64,000 bases of DNA from Isoetes taiwanensis (GCA_021234155.1 JAJEKV010000239.1:434001-498000); one strand, 5' to 3'. Positions 47,274 through 60,869 are shown, numbered from the stretch's first letter. Numbers and translations are program-made. The notes: generated from the sequence alone by a model not told the origin.

Positions 47274-47500
47274 CTCCATAGCATTGGACGAAATCCTTCC
47301 TTCAAAGAAATGAAACGACCCCCCAAGTCCGCAAACTTCCGATGAGGGCGGTGGTTTGCCAAGGTATTCCTTGCACCATGTATCCAGAAAACAGAAAAAT
47401 AGAAGCTCGGTGAAACAAAGACGCCCGAGATGCCCAAAAGAATTAGGTAGAGCAAAAGAAAAAGTGAGCCCTAGCGTTACAACACCGCCCAAAATAATTC
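47274..47500 (-). pseudogene. captured gene 5' end in Helitron A
   Basis: On the minus strand a leader ends CCAATGCTATGGAG/GTAAGAG, a start codon close to a good intron donor, as in a first exon of a plant gene. Downstream (46,488-47,190) are short, compositionally coding-like pieces that cannot be identified. Host gene fragments are commonly carried by Helitrons. Confidence 0.35.
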
Positions 47501-49133
47501 TTCAAACGATCAAGCCCTAACCCAACTCTCGGCCGGATTTTTCATTTTCTCGATGACAAAATTTCGCTTTTGGCCGGATTTTGATGTCCACCTACGGAAA
47601 AAAGAGGACACACCCCCAAAAACACAATTTAAGTAAGTAGACTAGTAACGTGGTGCCGGCGTGTTTGCTAATGTCTTGGCATGTGTTTTCACTCTAAGAT
47701 TGCAACTTTTTGATAACACCACATGTTAATATTGCTAAGAATGGACAATATCAAACCCAAGGTCACGGGTTCAAACTCGGGTCAATATCACTCTAGTAAT
47801 CACGGGTTCAAATATGACCAACCCGGCCTTATGGTAGAGACCTTGAACACCGCCATATGCACTCGATAATCCTATTATATGCACTCGATAATTACATGCA
47901 AAGCTCCCGATATTCGCCTAGATAGTGGATTGGCTTCCATGTGATATGTAGAATAAAGTGTTGTAGAATGTACTCATGATGTGATGATGAATAGAATTAC
48001 GTCATTCAATATAAAAAAAATAGAATAGACAAGATCAACATTGATATTGAAATTATTTTTGGTATTGAAATTGCTAATGAAGATCATCAATGTTCAAACT
48101 TTGTGTTCAAAGGATGGATTCAAGAGAGAAAACAATGCTTTATAAGGAATATAGGGGGCAATTAAATTTACCTCTCAAGACAAAAATTTGGGAAGACGGA
48201 CCCAAAACTTATGCTCGGAATGTCACCTTTAAAAGTAATTTAGTACATCAACAAACATTAGGTACAGATATGCAAAAGATAAAATTTTGTCCTGGTTCAT
48301 TGGCGTACTTCAGTTTGTGATGGAACTCTAAATATGCATCTACATCACCAAGGACCTAATATTATACTTTTGCGGATGCTGCTTTGATATCTTCACTTCT
48401 CCTACAAATAACGAGTAAAAGTGAAAAGCTGCGAGTCATTGATTCGAACTTCTCATGATATCTCACGACTATCAACCACGTGTTATAAGCTTTGGGTAGG
48501 CTAGTAGCTAATGTTGAAACAACAATTGGCTTGCATGCATTCCAAAGCCCAGTTATGAAACGTTTATGCAATTGTTTTTTAGAATGTACATATTGATGAT
48601 GGTTTCTAGGCAGTTGTCCTTCCTAATGGGCAATGATCATTGGGTGCTTTACATGTATCGTTGAGCATCATGAGCGAAAAGTTAGCCTCGAAAAATGGCT
48701 GGCCATTATTTGCGAGCACGATGAAGGCTTGACAGGAAAAAGCAAGGCACCGTACAAGTATCAATGTAAAGGGCAACACATACCCGAGAAATGATCCAAC
48801 AATTTTCCCTTAAAAAGGAACATGGAGAAGATACGATGACATGTACAAATATAAAAGTGGTGATACACGACTATAGAAGTCCTTTGCCTCAGTGCTGATT
48901 CCGCTGGAAGTACACAGCCTATTTCTACACTATGTGAACAGGCCTTACTTACCATCTTAAACGGAGTGCTATACTTGCAGAGTAGAAACATGTATAGATC
49001 ACACATAACACATGGATGACAAAAATTGGAGTGTTATAAAGCCAGATTGTTTTCTTATCATTGCAGGCTGACAAAAATTGAAGAGTTACAAAGCCAGATT
49101 GTCTGCTCATCATTGCAAGCTGGCATGTATTAC

Positions 49134-49631
49134 CTTACATCATTGATGTATATGCCAGGATCGTCAATATAGACAATACAAACCAAAAGCCTTGCATCGA
49201 CCAATGCTACTTGTATGCTACTTTGTGTAACCTGTTCACATCACAAAAAAGAACATTCAACAAAGGCATAAAAGACAATTCAAAGCATTGTTGAGATACC
49301 CAGTCCATATACTTTAGTGATTTAGCCCACAAATGATCAGATGTCTCTTCTATATGGAAATACAAACATAGATCATAAAGAATAACCTTGAAGTTATGTC
49401 TGGCCTTTCTTGCAGTATGTAAATTCCCAAAATGAGCACAGAATACAAAACGTGCAGAAAAACTCTTAAAATACCTAGCAAAAAATTATGCAATAACACC
49501 TAATGAACTGCTGCAAGAATGTACAAACCTAATAATCCATGGCAATGTAGACTCTAATGGTCTTCTGGCATCCCATCTGATTCTTTTGCTAGTGGGACTT
49601 GTAGGAGGCATGCACATTTCAATGAGGATAG
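49134..49631 (-). pseudogene. two captured exons in Helitron B
   Basis: Minus-strand exon 49,631-49,529 (acceptor GTTTTTCAG, donor ATTAG/GTTTGT) reads AILIEMCMPPTSPTSKRIRW then DARRPLESTLPWIIR. Exon 49,231-49,134 (acceptor GAACAG, donor GTAAG/GTAATA) reads VTQSSIQVALVDARLLVCIV then YIDDPGIYINDV. Both are open between consensus splice sites. They may belong to the same gene as the exon at 51,182-51,221. I do not recognise the family. Confidence 0.4.
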
Positions 49632-51181
49632 CTGAAAAACAAACTTAATAAATAAATCATCAAGTACACAAAGTAAAATGAAAGTGCGTCTAAATCTGCC
49701 CATAAATCAGCATTCTATATAATATTGAGATGCCTAAACAGACTACAGTCAATAACAAAACTTATGAAATGCTATAGCAATCGGAAAAGAATATGGACAT
49801 TGATACTTCACATTCAAAAACTTGATCCTTCAGAATAATAATGGTACACTGCAGAAGTGGAGCTTTACACTACAGTAGTGTTCAGTCTGAGATGGAGAAT
49901 TTGTTACATGAAGCAGTCTGAGATGCCTAAAGTCTTTACGAACAATCTGCAAAAAAATGATACAATCTAAGCAAGCAAGCCCCTGTTTTGCAAGCATAAA
50001 CCCAAATCTAATCCCACCCTTCTCCTGCAAAAGTCCAAATCTCAGCTATTACTTACCTTAGACGCAAAAGGAAAGCAGACTGGAATTGATTCTTTATAAT
50101 AGCTTGGGATAAGACAACACAGATATCATCTCCAATGCAATGTAACAGAGTCCCACAAAGACTGCCCCAGTTGATTTTCATAGGTAGATTATTGTGACAA
50201 TGTAAAGCTAGAGTATGCGGTTGCAGAAATTATTTTACCTGAAACTTTAGCCCGTTGAAGCTCCAGAGGTTGCTAAGCATGTGGGCTCTAAAAAGTGCAA
50301 GCAAACAATGAAATCAAGTTAGAGGCCTTCTCCAGATACCAGAACTACAGTAGCAAAGAAAAGACACTGGATACCATATCTGCTGGCATTTAGCCCTAGC
50401 ATGCAAAGCAGACGTTAGAAATGCAAGACCTCTATTTCAAACATATCATCAGCATAGTGTCACTCAAAAGGACATACTTCAAACAGAATCTGTTCAATTG
50501 AAGGAATATAACTACTTATATCCACACAATAATCCACCTCCTGGAGAAGAAAACATGCATCTGCTTTCAAATGCTGTTCCCCTAATTCTCGCCATCAATA
50601 GGCTTTATTGCAACATTTCATACAAAAAATAATATTATTCAATGTATCGGCTATGAGGTCCCTAAACTACAAAAGAAAAGTACGATACCTGCTATTGAGC
50701 TTGCAGCAGAAGAAAGAAGCTCCAACAGAACTCTAAAGCATGCATGATGAAACGCAATAGGATCCTGTTATGGCCCTCAAAGCAATTCTTCCCGTCCTTT
50801 CTTCAATGTGAATTTACCATTTTCCACATTTTCAGCTTGTCAGAGAAGCTATAAACAATTTAGAAGCCGAAGATATGGCTAAAGATGTGGCCAAAGATAT
50901 GTGACAGAGATGAAAAAGTCTGCACCAAACATAATCCACCTGTGTTGATTGCGGCCATGTTCTTATTTCTTCTTCTCAATACATTTGATAAGCACACAGG
51001 GAACACACCAAGCGGCAAAATCACAAACGAAACAGAGCTTCTTGAAAGTCCTAAAATGCCACAGCAAGCACATATTATCAAACAGCTCTGTGCCTATTTG
51101 CAGAGAAGCAAGTGAGTAAGTATTTTTGTGAAGTCTATATATGCCCAGATGAAGCAAGAACAGTGGAATACAAAAGCTCAC

Positions 51182-51221
51182 CTAAGAGGAGGACAATACA
51201 GTAGAAAATGGCTCTAGCCAT
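51182..51221 (-). pseudogene. captured first exon with signal-peptide-like start in Helitron B
   Basis: Minus strand ATG at 51,221 begins MARAIFYCIVLLL and meets a donor CTCTTAG/GTGAGC at 51,181. About 260 bp of leader lies between it and the Helitron start. The hydrophobic start could target a secreted protein. The gene is not recognised. Confidence 0.4.
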
Positions 51222-52475
51222 GGCTGCTCTCCACTGCAAAAAATATATATGCAGCATTTCTATTGCCTTTTCCTAAATCTCACATAAAAAAAGCCACTTT
51301 CCATTTCAATCCGCTCAAAGCCGCATCTTAAAGCCGCTGTCACCTCCGCTCAGATCTCAGACATTCTTGCTATCACAAAAAACATCTTGAATCTCAGCTT
51401 ATGGCAGAGGAATGATGGAGAGGAGAGGACGGAAAAACGCTCCCTTCAAGAAAACGTAACCCATTTTTTGGGGACGGAGAGACTAGTAACGGTGCCCAGC
51501 GTTGCTGGGCATAAGTTAAGAACGTGCAAATGATGTTGTTTAGGCTTAGAGTTGCTTGACAAAATCGTTTATGCTTATGCTCTAGAAGGTTTCAAGAGTT
51601 TAATGCGATTCTTATCAGTTTTGCATTGTATCTCTCCAGGTTCTCATCTATCAAAATTGTTTTGTGTTGTATCTTTGCATATTTTTCGATTTTTGTTATG
51701 TGGAGTGTGTGGGGTGTCAAGAGGTTCGATTCCTCCACCGCCTCTGTATTTTGCTATTTGAGGATGTTTGTCACGTGCACCTCAATGGTTGATTGTTCTT
51801 TTAGTTATCTCTTTTATCATGTCTCAGATCTCAATGGTTGAGTGTTCTTTTAATGGGATGTCAAATTTCAGAAACTTTGCTACTGTGGGCCTTAGTAAGA
51901 ATTTAGAAATCCTTTCTCCCACTCTCTCTCTTCCCTCTCTCAACTTCGTATGGCTTTTATTTTTTGGCATTTCTTTGGCATATCTACCTTTTGCATTTTG
52001 TGTTGTATGGCTTTTATTCTTTGGCATGTCTACCTTTTTCATTTTGTGTTGTACGGCCATGAATTTTCTTCTTTGACATGTCTACCTTTTTTCATTTTGT
52101 GTTGCTATTACTATGGCCTTCTGGTCCATAGTAGACTTGCATGTTGTTAACATTGCAGCACTACGGTTAGGACCTTTATCAATAGCATGTTGCTTGTAAT
52201 TCTGCAAGTGTCTTAAAAATTGCATCGTAAACTCTCGGTTTGAAAGGTGTCTCGGCTCAATCAATATTTGAATACAGCTTGTATAAAAGGCAAGATGATG
52301 AAACTGTAAGGCAAGACAAAATTTGAGCTGCAATTATTTGCCCCTGTCCAGCTTTTAATTGCCGAAGCAGATAATGATTTGTAGTTAACATTATGTGCAT
52401 ACATCAACATTAATATTACGCTCCAACTAATAGAGAAGTCTCGTGCATTAAAGCAATGACCAATTGTTATTGCCT

Positions 52476-53444
52476 TGGCTGCAAAGAATTGTAACATTCA
52501 ATATATCAATTCCCTGGTCAACAGAATCTTCCCATAATAAATCAGGCATTGTTATTTCCAAAAGCCTCCAACGTCGAATGACTCCTTCAACCTGGATTGG
52601 CAGGAAACAAAAGTTAAGCTTTATTAAGCTTATTGTAACTTCCAGATTATCTAAGTTTGTGTCCAATCGTTGATTCCACTCATCACGAACAATGATGCAT
52701 ACTTGATCCGGTCTCGCACCAAGCTTCTTAGAACAAATAGCGGATATATAGAGTTATACTTTCCGTGTGTTTACCGAGCAAATAAAAGAGACCTAACCCG
52801 ATGCCTCCTATTATGCCAATGGTACGTGCATAGTTGAAACAATCTTTGATTTTGACCCGATATATGAGCCTCGGATGAAAAAGCAACACCTACTTGCCCA
52901 TTAGGAGTTAAATGTTCACCAATATCGCTTTCTCTAAATATAAAAAGACACCGTTTGATCTCTTAATCTCGGGAAGGGCTAAAGCGGGGGCTATGGACCA
53001 CAAATCAGTAAATCTTGCTTGCAAAGAGAATCACGGTATAAATCTAAACATGAACACAATATTGGCTCGAAAGCTTTTCAAGAATCTGTGAGCCTTGACA
53101 TGGAATAAAAGACTTTAAAGGCTCTATTAAACAGGAATGTTAACATTACAATATAAATTTGTAAACGTTTACTCTTTCCGACTTACCAAAGAATGTAGGT
53201 ATCGCCAGTAATAAGGCCTGATTTGTATTGATTTTAGCATCTCTTGGAACTTCACTAATATAGATTGGGGCATCCATGGATCGCTTATTCTAGATGTAAG
53301 AAATGTAGGGATCTGCATTTGGATGTTATAACATTAAAGACTCAAGCATGAATGAAGCAAAATGAAAACTACCATACCTGTAGCTCTCTTCTGCTGCTTT
53401 TTTGAGCCTCCAGCAAGAAATGAAATAATTTCTTCATTAGACAT
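52476..53444 (-). pseudogene. captured multi-exon gene fragment in Helitron C
   Basis: Minus strand: ATG at 53,444 starts MSNEEIISFLAGGSKKQQKR and reaches a donor CTACAG/GTATGG at 53,378. A piece 53,312-53,187 lies between AAATGCAG and GTAAGT and reads in one frame DAPIYISEVPRDAKINTNQA. A piece 52,591-52,476 follows acceptor CAATCCAG and reads VEGVIRRWRLLEITMPDLL. The frames do not all join cleanly. I cannot name the gene. Confidence 0.4.
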
Positions 53445-54716
53445 GCCACAACAAACTCACCAAGTTGCTTATTTTAACCACTAACTCTTGCATTTTGTGC
53501 GTAGGAAAGACGACACTGTGGGTCCGTGCATCAAGAGGGCGGCTATGGTAGAGCAAGGTTCTTAGCTGCTACGGCTGGGGGTCAAATTTGTAGCGAAGGC
53601 AAGCTATAGCAGCCAAGCTTGTTTAAGCAGATCATCTTCTCAAAGGTCTAGCTTCTCTTTCTGTTACAGATCGGAGTAGCCATGGCTTTGCATTTTTTAC
53701 ACTGGAAATGCAGAGGCTTTTAAAGTTGCAAGGCATACTAAGGCATACCACGATTCCCATGACTCACATCCCTTTCACCCTGACTCACCAATTTCACAAT
53801 GGCGCATATGAAGAACAAAATGAGATAAAGAAGGTGGGGCCACTGTGAGAGCATCCATCTTTGGGTTCAAAGAGTTTGAGGATCTTACAGAAATTCCTTC
53901 CCCGCCCACCACGATTTGCTTCTGGCTACCAATACATCTATGGCCTGAAGCTTTGCCAGAACAAACATGCTACTGGACTTAAGAACTGAATGATTTTAGA
54001 AAGTCGCCCGGATTTCTGCCAGAGAATCCTCGATTCTGCCATAGTCTGCCCCGAAATTGCTACAGATTGCCTTGCCTACATAGCCGAACTCCAGTGTCCA
54101 CCGAAAGAATAGGTAATCAAGTTTTGCTTGCCATGTCTACCGCAAGGCATGCAAGGCATGGTCTTGGAAAACACGATTCGGCGCCTCTACCTAACCGGAA
54201 TTGATGGGAGGAAGCTCGATGGTTGCCATGGTCTTGGAAACACGATAGGGAAAAAGGATTTTTAGGGTTAGAAATCACAGAAACCGTCTGATCTAAGCCA
54301 CGAATGATCTCAGCCGTCCGATTTAGGGCGACATTCACAACAGACATTCACTATAATTTTATAATAAAAGATTCCAAAACTCACGCCACGAAAAAGCGTT
54401 AAGCCACAAAGGACATAATACGATGATACGGAAATGAATCGGGGACCCAAAATGAATACGGAATACCTAATACGTGAAATACGATACGGAGAATACGGAA
54501 TATTCTCTTAGAATATTCCATAAAATATCATATTTGTACTTGTTCTTTTTCAAATTTTAATCTCTATTTTTTAAATATGAAAACTCGTAAATTCTTCTAT
54601 TGCAATAATAGGAACATTAAGAGAAGAAAACATAAAAGTTTATCATATTAAAACATAAAAGTAACTCAAAAGTTAAAAGTCAAGTTTATCACCATAGTTT
54701 ATATGTAGATAACATT

Positions 54717-55535
54717 TTATAAACCAACATAGAAAGGAAGGATATGATAATTGTCACTCTGGGAGAGAGAGGATGGAACAAATTCAACATCGTGATGAGG
54801 GCTATAATCATGATCCTCTCCATGAACTTCACCATACCAAGAACCACTACCAACATTCCCTACTTCCTCCAAAGATCCACTAGTGCTTCCCACTTCCAAA
54901 TTTCCTTCAAAGATGCTCAATTGTTTCAACGCCATCATAATCATCATCTCCATCGATTGCCCCATGTTAGCAATTGTTCTGGCTCGAATGCTAGCTTTCT
55001 TGCCCAAGCCAACGTACATTCGGGGAAGGACTTTTCTGCAGCACTGCTGTTCTCATTACGAAGTTTCAAATTATGTGCAACAAATACAAGAGCACTCGAT
55101 CTCTCTCGGCAACATTCTAATGCCCCTTTTCCCATCTGGTCACATGCTCAAATGTACTAAATAACCTCTCAAGTGAGGAAGAGCTAGCACACCGACACAA
55201 TAATTTTCGTGCAATATCCCGCAATTGTGGCATATCACCACCAAGTACCCGGAACTTACTCTAAACTTATCTTTTTGTGCATCAGAAATGAATATCTCCC
55301 TTCTTTTCTATGAAAAGAAGGGCTTGACTTTTCACCTGTCTCCTCACATCATCCCTAGGAGCAAGTTGAAAAGATAATTATCCTTCCAGTTTCCCTTTTT
55401 TGCGATTCCAATGACATTCACTTCCTCCCACCAATCACTTTGTTGTGGCCCTTCACCTTTCTTTCTCTTACTACTAGAGCTAGTTCTTGAAGCACTTGTA
55501 TCACCTAAAATGAATTTAAAATAATAACTCAACAA
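54717..55535 (-). pseudogene. hAT-family transposase C-terminal (dimerisation) region
   Basis: hAT transposases end in a dimerisation domain with a W.......P.L...A..LL......S...ER.FS pattern. The minus strand shows QQSDWWEE (about 55,430), then QLRDIARKLLCRCASSSSLE RLFSTFEH (about 55,235-55,155), then ALVFVAHNLKLRNE in the next frame. An acidic tail frame runs to 54,717. Several stops and shifts break it; the N-terminal zinc finger and catalytic region are not seen. AT-rich repeats of GAATACGG type at 54,420-54,520 and 56,440-56,600 may be the ends of this element. Confidence 0.65.
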
Positions 55536-57136
55536 TCATAACAAAAGCATTGTTATTTTCAAGAAGAAACAAACAAACCAATCCAAAGCAAAAGCATACC
55601 TTGTGACTCTCCTCCTACTAATGAGTCCATTTCTATGAGCTAGCAAAGACACCTTTCTCTTTAGTGGCAACTGGAGCATACCAAAGAAATGGTTTACTTT
55701 CACCGCCTGTTGTGATAAACTAAACATTGTCTTTGGTCATTAGTTACAATGGGACTCGTCAAAGTCACTAGGCAATCATGAAAACATGAAGATACATGAA
55801 TGAAAGATACATGAAGAAACTTGATAAAGCTGCTATAATAACTATCCGGAGTAACAACCTATTCTCGGATGACAACAGACCTATTCATTATCCGCATTTG
55901 ACACAATCGGTGTTGTTTTGTGGGCTCTCATATATCATTGGGCATTATTAGTATTACCTCTCAAAAAGCTTCAAGTGGACAAAGGAGGGATTGACTACGT
56001 TAAGAGGATGGGCATTGGATTTGTAGCTATTATTTATGGCAATGGTTGCACCTGATGATCTGGCCTCTCCACTCCATGTATGGACGAAAAACAGACATGT
56101 ATTGTAAGCAAAAATGAGTTCTTACCTTCATGATTCGGTCATGGTTGAACCCCCCCGCTTTGCTATCCAACAAGAAACTTTTTGAAGCCCCCCCGCTTCC
56201 TCTGCCAGAAGCCCTCAGAAGGCCATTTCATTTACATTTAAAACATGCTATATCTTAAACCATCTTTAAAGCAGCTACCTTTTCATCCGGTGGAGGCACT
56301 AGGGGCTGATGGATCGAGTCGAAAGCACAGATTCGGGCGACGGAGAGCAAAGGCCGCAGTCGCTGGATTCTGGGTCGAGCAGATATAAAACACAAAGGAT
56401 TTTTTTTTTTAGCAAACGTTGAATGGTTTTTTCACACCTAAACTTAATACGGGCGTGATTCATGTCCAGTATTCCATAGAATATGGGCCGATTATTGGTA
56501 TCTAGTTTTTCTTATGGCGTATTCCTATATGGAATACGGTTTTTGAAATTGCGTATTCATCAGATTCTAGAGCCGAATACGGCCGTGATTCTGTTTCCAT
56601 GGTTAGCCCCGGCGTTACATTGCTTGGGAAAAAACATTTTAAGTAAGTAGACTAGTAAACGTGTGCCCGGCATTGCCGGGCTAATGTCTTGGCATGTGTT
56701 TTTACTCGGCCTTTAACGTCCATACACACGTTGATATAGGCAAGATCAGACAATATTTGCTTTTGTAATTTTTTTGTTATTGAAATTTGTCTAATGACAG
56801 TGTCATCAATCTATTAACTTTGCGTTTATCAATTTCAACAGAGAAAAGAATGCTTTGTAACAAATGTGTTAAATCTACCTCTAAAAACAAAATTTTGGAA
56901 AATTTGGATCCGTAACTTATGCTCAAAGTATCACCCTTAGAAGTAGTTAAGTACACGAACAAAAAATAGGTACAAAAATACAAAACACAAAATTTTGTCC
57001 TAGCTCATTGACGTATTTTAGTTCATGATGGAACTCTAAATATACATCTCCACATGGCGCACATCACCAAGGGCCTAATATTGTACTTTGTTGGATACTC
57101 CCGTGATATCTTCACTTCTCCAGAGCGGATAACATC

Positions 57137-57793
57137 TTAGCTGGGGTAAAAGTGAAATGCAGGCGAAGTCATTGATTCGAATCGCTTACACGACATCTCA
57201 CGGCTATCAAGCACGCGGAGACAACTCATCCCGAAGGTAGACTCGTATGATGGAATCAGATACCGCTTCGGGAAGGAATGATTTGTAGACCCTAAAATGG
57301 GTTCCATTACATATTCCAACACATGTGAGTTCCTTTGCTACTAAGACACCAATTCGGCCCCGATTACCGCAGTATCGTTTCTCATCCGAAAAAGAAGACA
57401 AATAATTGCACGTTTAGTCAAAGCACTACATTACCCAAAAGATAGATACATGCACTTTATCCTCCACCCACCTCTCTCAAAGCACATCCACAGAAACACC
57501 GTTTCCCTTGGATAGGCTTGATCAAATAGGAAGTCATCAATTAGTTGGATGAATCTGCTCCAATTTGACAACCCTCGATTGCAAAATATATCCTTGAGCT
57601 TTCCAATAAGCTCCTCAATTTCCACGCTTGCTACCCCATGCATATGAGCATGGTATTTTCGTTCCCAATCATACCATGACCCAAGAGCACGTACGACAAA
57701 AATAACACTGGTAACGTGATAACTCCTGTCACCTTTTAGGCATTTGGCGACGTGGTGACCAAAGACACACCAAGGGACCAAAATACGCACCAT
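57137..57793 (-). pseudogene. unidentified reading frames downstream of the helicase in Helitron D
   Basis: A 120-codon frame (57,793-57,431) reads VEIEELIGKLKDIF and NWSRFIQLIDDFLF and ends SFG. Further short frames run to 57,137. The latter part is shared with Helitron B (48,360-48,590); the 120-codon frame is not obviously present there. It could be an extra C-terminal domain or a captured fragment. Confidence 0.35.
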
Positions 57794-57979
57794 CTACATG
57801 GATAAATAAGTAAGTAAGTACATAAGAAAAACATAAATAAAATAAAAGAAATCAATGAAAAAAAGAGAAATCGAAAGTAGAGACATTTAAGTATTAGGCT
57901 CACAATTAGAGGAGTTCTTTGTATACAATATTTGTTGTATATCTTGATCGGTCGACGACCAAGGCTTTTGCCTCTCCAT

Positions 57980-60867
57980 CCTTCGATAGAATGAGTACCT
58001 TTATGCCTTGGATTCCTTGAACTCGAGAGTGCCACATAGAGTTGTCCGTGACTAAATCTTTGGGTTTGGCAAATACAAATCAACCATTTTCATCGTTTGG
58101 CCCCAGGACTTGTTGATTGTCATGCCAAAAAGTCGGGCGAGAAGGAAATTGCATGCGCTCAAATTGAAATGGAAGTTCTCGCATTATTTGGCACCAAAGG
58201 AATTCGAAATATGAACACTCTGCTCCCAATATTTTTTCCGGTGACAATCTCAAGATCTATAGCACGCCTTCCCAATGAACGTATGATGAGGCGAAGTTCC
58301 ATTGTAGAGTCCTTTAGGGTAGAAACCGGCCTCAACAACATGACAATCATGCCAACCTTCAATGTCAATTGATGTGGAGGCATCCCACTTTTGAGTTCAG
58401 GCATTCAAAAATTCAACAGGATAGACCCCGATCATTCTCATCCACATTTCGATCGACATCAGTAATAATCAACAGCGTAGCAGTAGGCAACCACCCCCGT
58501 CTATCCTCTTGTTTACTTCATCTACATCGCCATTTAGTGGCGTAAGGATTGCCCTTTGCACCCAATAGGACACACTTTCATAAAAAAACAAATTAGGTCA
58601 CTTGCACTACATTCAATGTTTGTGTAGAAATTTGACTATAGAATTTTTCATACTTTGGAATGCAACATCAATTGAAACGCCAATACTCATTACGCCCATA
58701 AAAGACAAAACATATAAAAGGTATAATAGTACAATGTTTTTTTCAACGTTCGTCCAAGAAATTTGACAATGGAGTTTCTCGTGCTTTAGGATGCAACTCT
58801 AATAAACAAACGTCAAAACTCATTATGCTTATAAAAAACAAAACATGATAGAAGGTATGATAGTACAATGTTTTTTCAAAATAAAATGAAGTCGTCACAT
58901 AAGCGTCACCATAACCGTCATCATGAAACTAAAGAAAAGATATAATAAATGAAAGTTTTCTTGAAGGCTTAGTTTTTCCTAGGTGAGTTGTGTGTCTCAG
59001 CTTCAGTCATATACTCAAGGAAGAAGTTAGACCTATGAGCCTCTTTTAAATCAATGCCTTGAAGAAAGGTAATGATGGAAGATATCCATCCCAGTATAGA
59101 AGACTATACATTTTATATTTTCAATTCCGTTACGATCAGGTAAAGCCAGAATCCCAAGCAAGAAATAAAATCTAAAAATTACAAGATAAATACAGAATGC
59201 CAATAGTTATCAAGAAATGTTATATTCAGTCATAAAGCAAGATCCTCTATTCCCAACAAAGTTGAATATGCCGAAGAGGATTTTATAAAGTCAAAATACA
59301 CTTTTCTAATATTTCTAGACATAACATGTAGAATAAACCGAAAAAATCATAAATCAAGAAAAAGGGCTAGGATATTTCACTTACAATTTCTCGCATGGCC
59401 ATAGGATAGAACTTCCCAAAATGTTCCAAGCAAAGATATCCAGAAGAAGGACTTCACCGACATATTAACATGAAAGAGTTGCAAATAATCAATTTATTTG
59501 AACCACCTCTTACCTAAAATGGGATCATATGGCTTCTTCTCAGAAATGTATTTACAAAGATGAAACATTAAATAAATTGCCCGAGCATTGTCCCAATCGC
59601 TACAACATCGCTTAATGCTTAGCAAATCATTCAAGTCCCGTGGACTTGACACAAATCTCTTAGGAAGACATATTACGTCCCCACCCAATGTTCTGAAATG
59701 TGGTTTCGAGCCCATCTCCAACCCAGTAGAAGATAGTCAAGAAATGCCCTTTGCTCTTCCAGATCGCTTCCCCACATTGTTCATTACCCGCATGTTTGTG
59801 TTGAGCTTATGTTCCTCGACGCGGATCCCATATGTAAGAGTACTTCAAGGAAGCTTGCACAATTTGGGGTCGATTTCCTCGTGGTACCAATGTGTGGAAC
59901 CCGGCGAAAATCTCCTCCTAAAACAACAATGAGTCCTCCAAATAATTTGTCACATGACATCACATCACGGAGCGTTCTATCCAAAGGCTTCATAAACATG
60001 TTTATGCATCATTGGGGCCTCATCCCATATAATGATACGGTCGCCTTATCAATTTTGCATTTCGGACCGCTTTGGAATATTGCACGTTGATGTCTCATCT
60101 ATATTTATCTAGATCTTGAACCTTGAATGTGCAAAGTCGCCCCGCCCTTCAATAAAGTGGATGCAATTCCAGAGGAAGCAACCGCAAGTGCAATGAAACC
60201 TCCTCAATACTAACATAAGACAACATGGTGTTAAAAAGAAAACTCTTTCCCGATCCACCGCACCATGAACAAAGAACACCCGGCCCTTTTTCCAACATCA
60301 CGTGCTCATGGATCACACGGCCAAAGATAATACGTTGGTCGTGATATAGGCGGTCCATGCCTTCTTGCACCTCCGCCATGTCTTCTTGAAACACCTCATC
60401 CCGAAATATCATATATGGATCTATTGCACGCCGGGAAGAATGAATTCAAACTCTCTCAAAGATCGTCCGCCGTAATTCATGTAGTCTTCAATGTCTAGAA
60501 GTGCCATATCAAATAACCGATCACACACTTGCACACTTTGATCCTCCGCGAACCCTTTCGGTGCCTCATGCAAGAAGTCATCGACCATAGAAAGCTTGAC
60601 TTCTTCCCACAGTTGCGCCGATTCGATGGTTCGCAATTTAAAAGTATCATGGCTAACATATGTCGCGAATTGTGGTGGCATGCCCCATGCCGCCGCTCGA
60701 AGAGACTCGAGCCATTGGTCGCCCCGGCAACCTACCATTTAATGCAAACTTCTTTATATGTTGCACATAACTCCCCATCAAAGGAGCGTAAATCTTCAAA
60801 ACTAATTGCACCTGGCCACGGGTCAACAGGAGTCGTAAATAGTATCGCTCTCTTCCTCAAGGATTAA
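57980..60867 (-). pseudogene. Helitron PIF1-type helicase domain, broken
   Basis: The helicase unwinds donor DNA during rolling-circle transposition. Walker A reads CGGSGKSFLFNTML (about 60,230-60,270). Walker B is weakly visible near 60,010-60,040, followed by RTLRDVMSCDKLFGG and VVLGGDFRRVPHI (59,960-59,890). Near the end come GMPPHQLTLKVGMIVMLLR (about 58,380-58,320) and FSHGQLYVALSSSRN (about 58,050), both standard late PIF1 motifs. The upstream part (60,867-60,421) carries RDICYHDTFKLRT and the segment linking Rep to helicase. Stops lie between blocks. Confidence 0.85.
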
Positions 60868-60869
60868 CA

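Larger units (their letters stand above)
44508..47641 (-). mobile_element. Helitron A, non-autonomous, 3.1 kb
   Basis: The minus strand starts TCTACTTACTTAAATTGTG (from 47,641) and ends ..CGTTACTAG at 44,508, with a short hairpin GGCGTTTCGCC just inside. Its start matches that of Helitron C, and its end matches Helitron D over about 100 bp (CTTGGCATGTG/CCTGGTATATG and following). No helicase sequence. It abuts Helitron B at 47,641/47,642. Confidence 0.7.
47642..51482 (-). mobile_element. Helitron B, non-autonomous, 3.8 kb
   Basis: The minus strand starts TCTCTCCGTCCCC (from 51,482) and ends ..GGCACCACGTTACTAG at 47,642. Its 3' 950 bp (47,642-48,590) is homologous to the 3' region of Helitron D (56,652-57,240): AAATTTACCTCT..AGACAAAA, ATGGAACTCTAAATAT.CATCT and CACCAAGG.CCTAATATT. 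It therefore shares ends with the autonomous copy but lacks Rep-helicase. Confidence 0.7.
51483..56651 (-). mobile_element. Helitron C, non-autonomous, 5.2 kb
   Basis: The minus strand starts TCTACTTACTTAAAATGTT (from 56,651) and ends with hairpin GCCCAGCAACGCTGGGC (51,494-51,510), ACCGTTA and CTAG at 51,483. Inside are host-like exons (52.4-53.5 kb) and a hAT remnant (54.4-56.6 kb), which adds to its length. Confidence 0.7.

Noticed and set aside
54360-56640. Exact ends of the hAT remnant
   Set aside because: GAATACGG-rich segments on both sides are only loosely inverted, and the candidate 8-bp duplication (AGCGTTAA/GGCGTTAC) has mismatches. Too weak to call boundaries.
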